The notes under the pieces were generated by a model, which was not told the DNA's origin, made no database searches, and was given only the letters and a program-made list of their open reading frames with translations. 64,000 bases of DNA from the NCBI GenBank assembly GCA_032718565.1, contig JAVGVS010000181.1:62001-126000 (forward strand). Reading direction: 5' to 3'. Origin of the DNA: Distichodus sexfasciatus (lineage: Eukaryota > Chordata > Actinopteri > Characiformes > Distichodontidae). The translations under genes were made by a program, and so were the position numbers. Of this stretch, positions 31,382 through 43,700 are shown piece after piece; within the stretch, counting starts at the first letter, position 1; every line of letters begins with the position of its first letter.

Positions 31382-32267
31382 TTTCAATATTTAATTGGTA
31401 TGTGGGTTGCCATTTCTACAATAATAAAATACAACAAATCTGTGAAAGAAAAACAAAAAGATGAAAAAAAAAAATCAATACAATTATTTAAATGTACAAA
31501 ATAATCACAGCCTCCTGGCAGCTGGTCCACCCTCAACCCCCTTTATCCCGTTATTCTAAAGTTTAGGGATTTAATAACAACACTTCACTTCGAGACAACT
31601 TTACATCTTACGAGCAACAATAACGTCTGCTATTGGCGTCTCCTCTTTCGTGTCGTCTTCTTACAAACGTGAACACGAGACCAAACAGCGTGAGCAGGGT
31701 TTTTGGGAGTTTTAGTTATTCCCATGTATCAGGGAATAAGAAAACAGCACCAAGAGGAGCTCGACTTAAAGTAACAGTTCATTAACAGTTCAGATTCCTC
31801 ACTTTTAAAGCCTCCAATCAGCTAAGATAAGTTTGTTAAGCAAATTCAGATGCTTTAGATGTGTACTGGAGCTGTGAGGATAATGTTGGGGAAAAAATAA
31901 GGAAAGTTTTCGATTTAAAACTTACTTACTCGTAAGTGTCAGCCTTACAGCATCAGTGTTAATCTAAATGAAAAGAATTTTTCACACTTCTCAGCTGATC
32001 GAATAAGCTTGAGGTAAATCTGTTAATTTGATTGTTTTTGGTAAAACTATAACTTGTAATATCCACAGACGTTTGACGTGAATCGTCATGAAAGTTGCTC
32101 TAATGTCACCTTTTTTGGAGTCCATCATAATCTAACTCGGGGCAAAGGGGTTGGGGAGAGAGGTCATATTTAAAATAAAAATGAGAGAGGGAAAGAGAGA
32201 GAGAGATTGACGGAGAAAGGAGAAGAGAGGAGGGTGGACTCGGTGGTGAGGGTTGAAGCCCTCCAGC

Positions 32268-35200
32268 TCAGAGGAAGTAGGGCGTCGTGGTTCTGGGCGG
32301 TATCACCCTCTCGGAGTCAGGAACGGCCCGGAAGAGTTTGGGCTCCCGCGTGCTGACGTCCTTGAACACCATGATGGAGGCGATGTTGCCACAGCGATAG
32401 CAGTAGTTTGGGGCCGACCAAACCGTCACCAGCTTCTCATCGAACATGAACTTGTAGCCCTCGTGCACCAGCTGGTGCGCGCGGCAGATCAGCTTCAGGT
32501 TGTTGATGTGGACGAACTTCAGGAAAGACGGAAAACAAGCATTTTGAGTCATTTATTCAAGTATAAAAACAAAACCTAAAATATATTTTCTAATATTCAT
32601 TTGCAAAGCCAAGATGGCAAAATACGTGGATTATTTAAATGTCTTTAAAGCAAACACATTACATTTATTTCCTTTTGTAGTTTGATTGGATATTTATAGG
32701 CATGGTTAATAGTTTACCAATAGTTTTTGGTTTCGGTTCATACATGAATAAGGAAAAAGAGGAAAATAATTCTGGGGTTTATTAAATCACCAACAAAAAA
32801 TACAGCTTGAGGTGTTAAGTGAGGAAGCTGAGGGTTCTGCAGCACCCCCTGCGTCGTCTGTATGGCAATTATAAATTTTACTATAACTATTATAATAAAC
32901 TTTTCATTGTCTCATTATATTTTAAGTAATTTTCATTTTTATGAATGAATTAGCTATAGTCAGAATGGAAACTCTGTTATATTTAATTCATTTTGCCCGA
33001 TAAAAAACAAACATTAACAAATCAGGAGACATCAGACAACAAAGTAAATTTTTTGGGCAGCTCACAAAAAGATAGAATTTTAGCGTAGTAAAGTACCTCA
33101 TTGGTGACTTTAGCACCAAAAAGCCAGCCAGCGCCCCTCGGACTGATGGCCCAGGTGTCAACGTCTTCCGGGTCGGACCACACCAGGTCGCAGAAGGCCC
33201 CCTTGTGAGGAATTTCCTGGTTTCGCTCAATGGTTCGAATCTGGTCTAGAGTTTTGATATCAGGTGAAAGGCCTCCATGCACACAGAGGATCTGCTCGTC
33301 TATCAACTACGAACAAAGTGCAGCTCATTCATTATCAGGTTCAGAAAAGTAGTTTGGTAGTTCATTAATGAAAAATGTTAGCAATAAAATGGGGGTTAAT
33401 ATACTGTCAGGCTTGAATTTAGCGGTATTTCAGTATTTTCAAGTATTTAACCTGATGCTTTATGGCTCAAAAGCGAGCATGGCTAGATTTAGTTAATGAC
33501 ACTCTTGAAAATGTAATTAAACAATTAGTCCAGAGACTCCAAACCAAGTTTTGCAATTATGGCACTGCTCTTTTAACATCACAATGCTTGCACTAAATGT
33601 TTAACTCTACAAATCTAATAAACACTGGTTTATCTGAGCAGAAGATAAAATTATTTTAGTCAAGTTGTGGAGCAGCAATGTTTTATCATTATGAATGCAT
33701 TTGAAATGTGAAATTGAGGATTTTTCTTCTGCCACATTCATAATTAATCAGTAATTAATGATCTGATGCACATCATCTATATTTCACAAATGTCAAGCTA
33801 AATGTTAAAACATGTGGGTACTTACAGCAGCCACAGTCAGCATGTCAAACACTTTAGTGCAGTATCGCCAAGCGTTGGCATTTCCATACTTAGTTTGGCA
33901 CTCATCTGCGTGAAATGGAACAAAAATGTCAGCGTCAGGCAGCTAAAGTCGTGTCTAGTTCGGCGCGGATGTGTGAAGGGATTACTTTTGACCCACTGAC
34001 CGTAAAAGCCATAGACTTGTGTGATCTGCCTGCTCTCGTGGTTTCCACGCAGCAGCGTGATGCGGTCCGGCCACTTCGCTTTAAGTGCTAGCAAGTATGT
34101 GAAGGTCTCTAAGCTATAATAACCTCTGTCCACAAAGTCACCCTGATGGGGCAGAAAAACTCAATCAGTCAACACAAACTCAGTCACATTACACACACAG
34201 TGAGCAGTGCAAGACAAAATCATGACAACTATGGATGCACGATAATATCGGAATCATATCGGAATCGGACGATAATTGCTTTTTTTAAGTCATCGGCATC
34301 AGACCAATGATTAGATTTGTCAGATATTTTCAGCTGATAGTTTATATCACATTTATTGCACGTGGGGAAGGTAGCGCTTGTGCCAGGCATGTCCAAAGCC
34401 TGCAGTGGGATTTTATACGTCCGCGCCTTGTTTTAAAATATATGGTGCTATTTCGTGGCAAAATTTTGAGCATGTGAAATCTCGCCTTTTCACACCCAAG
34501 TCTGTGTGCACACGCAAAAAATTTTATCTACTGTTTACCTCACTTAGCGAATGTGAGCTCGCACATGGGCCATGTCCCAAGCCGCGTACTACCACACTTA
34601 ATAGTATGGTAGGTAAGGCGCTCTTATCATACTTCTCTATGCAGTAGTATGCATCTCAGGAACTAGCTGGGGTTGTAGCTTAACGGCTCCCTACAACACT
34701 AGGTAGTGCACATGCGCCCTATTTGACTTAGTACACCACACAGGACAGGAAGTGACTTTTTCTTAAAATGTTGTGCACTACGCTGGAAGTGCTGCGCCCT
34801 CACTCCACTCTGCTTTCACGCTTGTTTGACTTGGCACTGTGTGAGAAATGTCCAAATTATGGTGTTATTTTTGTGCCAAAATTCTGAGCGTGCAGTGGAA
34901 CTTTGGCGAGCAAAATGTCTTTACGCTCTCAACTCAGCGCTTCCTCATTTTTCTACATCGGCAGACGTATGCATGAAAAATATTGGATATCGGCATCAGC
35001 CAATAACTCCCATAACGTGCATCAGTAATGACAACATGTGTCACACGTCACATCAATAAAGCAGTAGAATAAGAAACTGGAAAATACAATAAAAATTATT
35101 CACCATGAAAATGTAATTTGTATCTGGCACTTGTCCTCCAGTTCTGAAGAGCTCACACAAGTCGTAAAACTAAGAAAAAAGAGATTTCGTCATCAACGTC

Positions 35201-38200
35201 TTCAAACACAGGTAATCGGGCATCATATTTAAGACAAGCAAGTCACACAATTTGTACCTGTCCATGAATGTCACCACACACGGTGACCGGGGTGGACACA
35301 GGCTGTACATTTGATTCCTCTAGTAACAGGTCACACACGTAGTCGCACAATCTCTGTAAACAAAAAAACAGATTTTGGTGATTAGGTTCTGATGTGTTGG
35401 ATGCAATTAGGGCTGGGCGATATGGGCTCAAATTACTGTCATGATCAGCAGAACATTTGACCTTGATTACGATGAATGACCAGCTCAGTTTTTTGCCCCT
35501 ATATTTCAATGACGAGGTTTGTAGCCAGGTTATTTTGAATGTTTGTGATTCTAAAATGATTCAAAGAAAACGCAAATGTAGTTGCAGGACGGAGTGGAGT
35601 CACGTCACTGCACAGGTGGAAGTACTTTTTTAAGCAAACTGATATTAACAGTATTATCAGCATTATATATGTTAAAGTATAAACTGAATCTTACAAATTA
35701 TCAAAATAATGAATAATCAAATGCAAGATTTTGATAATTATAAGTTCTATATGTTGGTTTCTATCAATTTTTGATTATTTGCCCAGCCTACTGTATCGTG
35801 ATGAAATTTTACTATCAGTTTTGTATATTGCAAGTGAGTGATTGTCATTGTGAACACACCACAGCACATCACACAGTGCAGCACCACAACCAAATGTGAC
35901 CTGTGCATTTGATCTATCCGTGAAGGAGCAGTGGGCAGCTAACAAGGGCAGCGTCCGGGAAGCAGTGCTTGGGACGGTACCTCGCTCATGAGAACCTCAG
36001 TGGTACATTTGCTGGTCTAGGATTCGGACCAGCGACCGTCTGATCACGGGGCTAACCGTTACACTACCAACTGCATCAGCATCGTTATTGCAGACTATCT
36101 GATATAAAAGATCTAAAACCTATTTCACTTCAGATTATATGATGATGTAGCCCTGTGTCATAGCAGTAAATAGTAATGACAGTAGAGGCAAATGTTTGCA
36201 AAAGTGGTTAATAATAAAGGTGGATTCATCATTGCTCATGGTTAAAAGATAATAAAAACATGCTGAGGTGAGCTTAACAGGTGTTGTTTATTCACCATTG
36301 CAGCCAACATCATTTAAACTAGCCTGAAAAAAAACAAATATGTATGATGTATGTTTAATTGTCAAAGTGAACTTTGTCATCTCTGCTATATACTGTACAA
36401 GTATACAGAGAGACGAGACAACGTAGCTCCAGTTTTAACAGTACAAAGAACAAATAAGGCACATAGAATAAGCAACATATAAACAGAATATAAAAAATAC
36501 ACTAAGGCACTTGTGGTATGTAATTTAAGAAATTAAGATCTTACACAGTCAACTTAATTATTTTTCAGCTACCTAAAATGGGTTTACGCAGCGTGAGGTG
36601 TCTGCTGTAGTCAAGACCCTGAAAATAATTAACCAGTTTCCTGACCTCACAAAGCTTAGTAACCAAAACTAAAAAAAAAATTAATATAGCTTCAGAGTGC
36701 TGGTCAGTGTGAATGCAGAACCAACCTGCCGGGGCTCAGTCAGATCTGGGAGGCGTGTCAGTGAACCAACAACAAAAAATTCTGAATTTTAACTAACTGC
36801 TAACTAACTAAATAATCCTGAAAACCAGCACTGATGATTACATGAGGAATTAATACAATATGGATCTTAGCATGTAAAGGTTTTCAAATACAGTGCTGTG
36901 CAAACGTCTTAAGTGACTTCATTTCTTCTCATTTCATGTTCACAGCATTTTATCAGACACTCTTGTGCAAAACGAGTTCCTAAACACAGGGGCGCTCTCT
37001 CTAGAGCAGAAACTTGTTAAGAGGCTCTGATCTTTTGGTCGGTAAAGGTGGCATCGTACCACAATTCCCCACACCATCCCATAGTTGGCTAGTAAAATGA
37101 AAAAAGAGAAAGCGATTTATAGCAAACATAGGTATAAACGCCATTCTTTTAAGACTACATGAATAAACACAGAAGCAAAATATAAGACGTGAGGCATGGC
37201 TCAAGATTTCTGCACAGCACTTTATCATTTCAGCGTCATCAGGATGCGTCATGTGCAACAGCCGGCCCACAGCAGATACAAAGTGAAGTTAAGACAAATA
37301 ACTCAAACACAGCATTGTGTCCTTGTGGTTGTATACGCAGCTACAGTATCAATAATGTCTAAATGATGTTTTCATTTTGGATCAATGCTATAAGCCTGTT
37401 GATCACTGAATCAATACATCAATGTATCGTTACACCTCTACCCATTTACCATCTGTTTCGACTGCCTAAGTCCGAAAAAACACTACAGAAGTATTAAGTC
37501 CAAGAAAGAGAAACTCAGTAGAAGCTTCTACTCTCAGGCCATAAGACTTATCAACCAGGACATTGCTAGTGTAACGGTTAGGGAGTTCTCCCCATGAGCG
37601 GAAGGCCGCCAGTTCGAATCTCGGACTGGTAAAGGCACCACTGAGATGCTCATAAGCAAGGAACCGTAGCCAAGCACTGCTCCCGGGCACTGCCCATGTC
37701 AGCTGCCCACTGCTCCTTCACGAATGGATTAAATGCAGAGCTCACATGCGGTTGAGGTGCAAATAATCACTCACACACAAGTACCACTTTTAACTGTTCC
37801 TAACAACACAAACTGAACTCTCAGTCAACTTTACCACAATGCCATGTCTTTGTGTAGATAAAACCGATCTGCACTTTACATTACACAGATATTATATTTG
37901 GCACAATGTACTCTATTTTTGCATCTATTACCTTAGAATTAGTCCATTATTTTTCTTCTAAATAGAATGTATGTGATCATGTTTCTGTCTCAAGAGAGAA
38001 ACAGGGCATGTGTATTTGCATAAATGTTTACCTCACAAATAAGGAATCTTTAATCTTAAATTGGAAGACGATTAGGTGCATCTGATAAATGCTGTAAATG
38101 TTAAATGCTGATGGAAAAACAATAATTTTTCTGCTTTAATTCTTATTTATGCAAATGTAATCTCTTACTGACAAATTCATAAATGTGAAGAAATGATGTG

Positions 38201-38777
38201 ATTTAATATATTGTAAAGTATCTTCTATGATCAATTCGCAAAATACATACACTGTCATATCAAATTATGTATTTAACATCATTGCGATGTCACATTTTTC
38301 CACTAGCAATCAGCCTTACTTTCATTTCATATCCCCAGTTATATCCATTAGTTACGGTCGGCGAAAGCTAAGCAGCTAACTCAAAATCACGGTTAAACAC
38401 ATTTTAAACTATTCTTTTTAAACATAACTAACACGTATTATGTAATAGATACAGCAAATACCCATATACCATTATGTATGTGTGGAAGAAGCAGATATAT
38501 CGATTAACCGGACTTGTTTTCGAGTGCTAACGGGCTAAGGAAAGCTAGCCTCCGCTACTGCGCTTAACGTTGAAATCGCTGTAACCGTCGTTAGCCTGCT
38601 AGCATTAGCGGGTTGTTCTTCCATTACCTAAAACAGCGATGAAGCGCCACCACTGCAACGCGGCGTTAATAAATAACAGGAGAAGACGGCGGAGATACTG
38701 ACCTTTAAGTCGTTCTCTGGTAGATATTTACACTGTCGCGCAATTTCCACATACTTGTCCAGGTCTAACGGCGCCAT
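32268..38777 (-). CDS. ppp6c: PPP6C, protein phosphatase 6 catalytic subunit
   Basis: Metal-dependent Ser/Thr phosphatase of the PP2A/PP4/PP6 group, known to act with SAPS and ankyrin-repeat regulatory subunits in cell-cycle, Aurora A and inflammatory signalling. Coding exons: 38777-38703, 35353-35258, 35169-35104, 34142-34001, 33905-33826, 33306-33097, 32516-32268. Junctions are GT-AG, phases agree and the total is 918 bases, giving 305 residues, the family length. Metal and catalytic motifs are all present: GDIHG (52-56), GDFVDRG (80-86), RGNHES (111-116), CVHGG in exon 6 and SAPNYCYRCGN in exon 7. The C-terminus TTPYFL is the PP2A-group tail whose last Leu is carboxymethylated. From memory, human PPP6C differs at only one place I noticed (Ser for Asn in FKDVxTREPK). 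The start is certain from length and the MAPLDLDKYVEIAR beginning. Confidence 0.98.
34230..35027. mobile_element. hAT-like element, GTGCACGAT family, intact ends
   Basis: Begins TATGGATGCACGATAATATC and ends CCCATAACGTGCATCAGTA. Perfect 8-bp duplications ATGACAAC flank it (34222-34229 and 35028-35035). It is 798 bp with no transposase frame and sits in ppp6c intron 3. It gives the unoccupied reference for the insertion at 18718-19341. Confidence 0.88.
35408..35790. mobile_element. MITE with GGGCTGGGC inverted termini
   Basis: Begins TAGGGCTGGGCGATATGGGC and ends TTATTTGCCCAGCCTA, inverted ends of about 11-12 bp. It is 383 bp and AT-rich, with no frame and no clear target duplication. Related ends occur at 25509 and perhaps 45317. 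Confidence 0.7.
35832..36076 (-). repeat. SINE family A
   Basis: A full tail-body-head order on the minus strand, with GTGAAGGAGCAGTGGGCAGC, TCATGAGAACCTCAGTGGTA and a head ending TAACCGTTACACTACCAACT. Confidence 0.85.
37561..37775 (+). repeat. SINE family A, clear tRNA-like head
   Basis: The head shows an A-box-like TAGTGTAACGGTTAGGG and a B-box AGTTCGAATCT, spaced as in a tRNA promoter. The CACTGAGATGCTCATAAGCA body and a CACTGCTCCTTCACGAATGG block follow. It is the best copy for defining the family's polymerase III promoter. Confidence 0.85.
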
Positions 38778-38859
38778 TTTGAGAATAATAGGCCGCGTCC
38801 CAAAACCGGACGCAGCCGCAACTCGCTCCGAGCTCCAAACAGGAAGTGCTTTGACGTCA
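38771..38859 (-). promoter_or_regulatory. ppp6c promoter: CRE, ETS site and YY1 at the ATG
   Basis: A palindromic CRE TGACGTCA (38852-38859) and an ETS core CAGGAAGTG (38840-38848) lie 63-80 bp upstream of the start codon. On the minus strand AAAATGGCGCCG spans the ATG itself, a YY1-type motif often found at housekeeping-gene starts. The spacing implies a very short 5' UTR. Motifs are seen; function is inferred. Confidence 0.6.
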
Positions 38860-39255
38860 CAGGGTGCGCGGTCGAGAAGCCACTGCGGATTTTTCATATT
38901 TTTGAGGAATTTGATTTTGATTTTGACACACGTCTGCGATTTAGATTCATTAGTGGAGAGAGAAACGAGAAACGAGAGTGCAAATAATTTGAATTGATAG
39001 TTCCGAAAAATGGCTGCGTTTCGAAACGCGCTGTGGAGACACCTGCTGGTCAAGGACATGTATAACAACATAATTTCTACATATTTTTCCACAATATTGA
39101 TACTTAAATAAAATACTTAACAATTAAAGTACTTCAGCATTAAGTGTAGGAATGATATCATTGAATTTAAGTAATAAAATGTCTGTTCAAGAACGGTAAT
39201 TTCTTACTAATAAGTCAAATCCTTTATGATTTACTAAGTTGTACTGTACCTTTTA

Positions 39256-39472
39256 AGTGAGTGATTATTTGGCATTTTAAACACACCACAGCACAGCGAA
39301 ATGTGACTGCTGCATTTGACCCATCCACAAAGGAGCGGTGGGGAGCTTTTGACAGCGCCCAGGGAGCAGTGCTGGGCTACGGTACCTTGCTCATGAGTAC
39401 CTCTGTGGTACCTTTACTGGTCCAGGACCTATACTGACAAACTCTCTAACTGTTATGTTATCAACTGCCCCA
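39256..39472 (-). repeat. SINE family A
   Basis: A minus-strand copy with CCATCCACAAAGGAGCGGTG, GCTCATGAGTACCTCTGTGG and a degraded head ending TATGTTATCAACTGCCCC. Confidence 0.8.
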
Positions 39473-39859
39473 ATCTTTCATGTTCAATTTGCATCACACA
39501 CACATATATAAAATATTGTGCAACAAATAAAGAAGACACATGAGAAAGTATTTTAATTAGAAATGTGTATATTTGTAATTCTGATAACTGACAAGTTTCA
39601 ACGTAATTTTTCAAAATGCATAAACATTTGTACACATTATATTAGTAGATTTTATGCTAAGAATACATCAAAATATTGTAGTATTTATAAGATACTAGCT
39701 TCTAATAGTAGATCCTAAATGCAATTTTTAAAAAAGTGTAAAACCTAAAACCTAAAAAAAACCCAAAACATAGACATACGATACACTGCCTGGAAGTCTT
39801 GACCCACCCTTCATTTCTTTATATATTTTTGGAAAAAAATGAAACAATAGATTCAGTGA

Positions 39860-39865
39860 TTTATT
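39860..39865 (-). terminator. Candidate poly(A) signal of myo1h
   Basis: Minus-strand AATAAA (TTTATT on plus) about 890 bp past the myo1h stop. If used, the 3' UTR would contain the SINE B at 40253-40585. Confidence 0.3.
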
Positions 39866-40252
39866 CCACCAATATGTAAATACTACTCCTCAAGGTTACA
39901 TTAAAAACAAGAAATTCTGGCGCTGAATGAATGACAGGTGGCTCAAAACGTATACATAGTACTGTATATGAAAGCTTATTTACTGCATGTTTGTAGTCAT
40001 CATAGTCAGTAAACTGATTAGGATGCCAGATTTGACAATGTGATTTTAACAGTACATCAGGTTTCCACCCCTACTCTGTTATCAGCTCACAGCATCAAGA
40101 CCCCATTTTTTCACCTTAGATGAATTATTACCTATTTAAACATCATCCATTTGTTAAGGATACAGGGGTATGTGTGACGTTTGCAAACATAAAACTGATC
40201 CACCTCATGTACACATATTCATGGTTCCATGGTACCGAACATGTTAACTTTC

Positions 40253-40585
40253 AGTGCATTCATTCATTCAACCGCTTAATCCCAAACAGGGTGGCCCGGA
40301 GCCTATCCTGGGAACTACGGGCACAAGGCGGAGAAGAACCGTGGGTAGGCGCCAACACAACACAGGGTGCACACACACACTCACTCACACAATCACACTC
40401 TCAGTCCCACCTTACGGGCCAATTTAGAGTCGCAGATTAATCTATATCCCATGCTATTGGACTGTGGGAGGAAACCAGAGCCCCGGCGGAAACCCATGTG
40501 AACACAAAAAAGCCCCTGTGGCTCAGGGATCGAACTCAGGACCTTCTCGCTGGGAGGCAGCAGAGCTAACCACTGTGTGCATTTC
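40253..40585 (-). repeat. SINE family B
   Basis: On the minus strand a tRNA-like head (CACAGTGGTTAGCTCTGCTG; B-box GAGTTCGATCCC) is followed by a body with the block whose plus strand reads TTGGACTGTGGGAGGAAACC. The 3' end reads GGTTGAATGAATGAATG. Relatives lie at 57105-57385 and 58321-58620. Confidence 0.8.
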
Positions 40586-40753
40586 ACAGCATAATGAAAG
40601 CCTGCTGTAATGTTGAGCACAAAATGTTTTGTGGAAGTCATACTTAGCGTGGTCTCTCTTTCAGAAAGCATATAATAATCTTGCTATCATTCAGTTGTCT
40701 GTGAACAATTGTGGTCGTCTTACGATGCAAACAAAATGTCCAGTGCTTGGTGA

Positions 40754-40780
40754 TCATCGAGATTTTGTACAGGCAGATTC
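40754..40780 (-). CDS. myo1h: myo1h final coding exon
   Basis: Eight codons (ESACTKSR) and TGA, after a TTACTTGCAG acceptor. The tail differs from the APRLNSR or SPRRKS ends I recall for MYO1C and MYO1H, so this exon rests on splice signals and frame more than on homology. Confidence 0.65.
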   Translation of the reverse strand, partial: ESACTKSR

Positions 40781-43700
40781 CTGCAAGTAAAATGTGAAAA
40801 TAAAGACAAATTAGAAGCTAGAAATGACATACTGTGCTTGTTTTTGATTCTAAACTTTCAGCATCAAAAGATAAAATGAAGTTAAAGTATGGTATCCAAC
40901 AGAACGTAGGGACGATTTTACATGGAACTGAAGATCTGGCAGGACAGGATATGAACATATGTTAAGTAACAGAAACATGCAACAGAACATGAATAAAGTA
41001 CACAACTATACTTACCACCATCAGATGGCCATTTTTTGCCCTGTACACCATGAATTCCCCACTGCTCTTGAAATCCACAACTCCCTCTCTACCCGGCTGG
41101 ATGTCAAATCTCACACTTTTAAATAAAAACAGCAATTTATAATGGTGTTTTTGAGATTATTAATAATGCTTTACCATCCAAAAATTGAAATAAATTGTTG
41201 TGATGGTGCTTGTGCTCATACACAGTTTGTGAAATGACACTGCAAAGGAATCACTATACTAAAGAGTATATGTATATTGGTTAGACCGATATTGTTTTTT
41301 CAGGGATGATATTATTGCTAGTTAACTGGGCCGATAACCGATATTTTGAACCGATATTTGAAAAAATCTGTCAGAAACCCTAAGCTCAGCTGAAACCTCT
41401 TTCCTCTTTTCCTTCTCGGAGCTTCACGCTGCGCTCGTGTGTGAGTGTGGTGTGAGTGACAACAAGGCTTCAGCATTGATTGGCTACTTCTGGTGTGACG
41501 TAGCCAATCAGAGACTGTTGTGGTTGGGGCTTTATATGAAGCAGCAATTCGAGAGGAAATGGCACAGGGAGAAGAGACGGCGGTTTAGTGCAAACTGTAA
41601 TTACTTAATATCGGTGATGGTCAAAATTTAACACCGATACCGATAATCAGCAAAATGCCAAATATCGGCCCCCGATAACCAACTCGGCCGATAATCGACA
41701 GACCCTTAATAAGAATATCTCAAGAAACTGTCTGTGAAGGAGCTCCTCACCTGCCCTGAACCACTTTGATAAGTTTGTGGTTTTTTGTCAGCATGCACAG
41801 TTTGGTCAAAGCTTCAAAAAGGTAATTACACTGCAGGACCAGGTCTCCCTTAAGAACAAGGCAAAAAACATCCAAATCAATACATCAATGAAGAATCTTT
41901 CTACTTTAGCATTGCCAGTACAAAACAAAATGAAAAGCATGTACGCTGTCTGTATATGGATAAAGTGTAAAAGATACAGATTTCCATGTCTTACTTTTTG
42001 CTTGATGTCCTCACATGTGACATGAAGAATCAGGAAGTTGTCACTAAGGTTGCTGACAGACACTCCTGAAAGTATTAATGCAAAAAAATTGGGGCAAATA
42101 TCATTCTGATTAATTGCAATTGGAAAATCACATACTGCAAAGCCACTCATAATCTTTAAATCAGTTTGCTCACCTTTGAGTGAGTTGTACTCCACTCTCT
42201 GCTTGACTTTGGTCTCCTCCACCAGGTAAGTAGCCACCTGAGTGAAAACCAGCTTTCGGAAACGAGGCCGGAAGCCGTTCCTGTCGTACTTGATCACCGG
42301 AACGCTGTACTGTGTAGGGGAAGAAGTCATGACAACTTTTCTACTACATTTGTGTGACACTGACATTTTTAATAACAATAAAACTGGACAAAAGCAATTC
42401 ATCATGTCATAATCTTAAAATGATATGATAATAATTTGACCATAATTGTTTAGTATTTGCATTTATCTTACTGTTATACAATTAGTCTATAAGTATTCTT
42501 AATATATGTATAATTCTTTTCTAAATATAAAATCCTACTTCAATAAATCACTAGCATATTGGAAGGTTAATAAGAATTTGTCTTAAAATGCAGAAACTTT
42601 AATTAAATGCAGAAATAATTACAATAAACCTTATCATTTTTTTTTTAAACCCACCACCACCACCCCTCTTCGGAGGACAACTTTATTTTTAATTACAAGT
42701 TTCATTTGGGCACAATCCGAAACGACGCAACAATTAGAATATACATGCACAATCTGCTCCAAATGAATATCCACTTTGGGGGGGGGACATAAAGAGAGAG
42801 AGAGGAAAAGAAAGAAAAGAGAGAGAAAAAAAAGGGAACAAAAATCAAACAAACAAACAAAAACCAATAGACAAACAAAACAAGATGTTACAAGCAAAAA
42901 CAAAACAAACAAACAAACAAACAAACAACAAAAGGTAAATAACTGAATAAGGGGAGGGGGACAAATAACAGAGAGCTAAACAAATTGACAGACAAACAAG
43001 ACAGGACAGGACTATGTATAGACTAATACAAAACAAAACTGACAGGACAGGATAGATATGACTGATATGACAGGATAAATCACATATTTTGAAGCAGAGA
43101 GGGGTAAGTAACGAAGTACAATTACTTGGTTTTCGGGTATCTGTACTTTACTTGACTTTTTAGCACGAATATCTTTACTTTCTACTCCTTACATTTTCAA
43201 ATCAGGCTCGTTACCCTTGTTTGGTTTAATTTTAATGAGGTAAATTTTATTTATTTTTTTACAGCTTATAATGAGGAAGTGACACTTTACTTTAAAATGT
43301 ATTACCTTAATGCCTTCAGGACACATCACCTGCAGCACGCGCATGTTCATATCCTGCTCACCTAAAGAAAGCGGAGCATGAGCAAATATTTCATGAACAT
43401 TTATTACATATGCTTATATTTATTAAAGAATGCTTTATACTTTTGTGCATTTTAAGTCTGAGTGAAATCAAAATGAAAAGAGCAAGTTCTCACTAATCCT
43501 TGTATCAGCGAAAGGTTGAGGCACACTCAGTGGGTAGCTCTCCTTTTTGCCTTTAAATATGTCACTGGTCAGTGCTTTAATCTGCAGCTGGAAAAAATGG
43601 ATAACATCATTTATAGACAAATGCAAAGAAATTATCAATAAAGTTATTCATCTCAGTACACACGCACCCGGGTTTTATAAAATCGGATATTTCCATGCGG

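Larger units (their letters stand above)
29231..32267. other. Intergenic region between scai and ppp6c
   Basis: AT-rich, with no gene found. It holds a LINE-tail-like repeat (29760-29862), a SINE A block interrupted by a transposon (29897-31262) and, at its right end, the probable ppp6c 3' UTR. Confidence 0.6.
35354..38702. other. ppp6c intron 1
   Basis: A 3.3 kb intron with no exon-like sequence. It holds a MITE (35408-35790), two SINE A copies (35832-36076 and 37561-37775), a reverse retroelement-tail repeat (36368-36440) and AT-rich unique sequence. Confidence 0.7.
38860..40753. other. Intergenic region between ppp6c and myo1h
   Basis: It contains a SINE A (39256-39472) and a SINE B (40253-40585), the latter probably inside the myo1h 3' UTR. 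No other gene is seen. Confidence 0.6.

Noticed and set aside
37561..37640. Functional tRNA gene
   Set aside because: A and B boxes are present but no cloverleaf or 3' stem closes; the segment continues into SINE A body, seen many times in the window.
41806..42405. 199-codon open frame read as one gene
   Set aside because: It runs through introns; only parts of it match the myo1h exon at 42309-42174 and, in another frame, 42065-41995.
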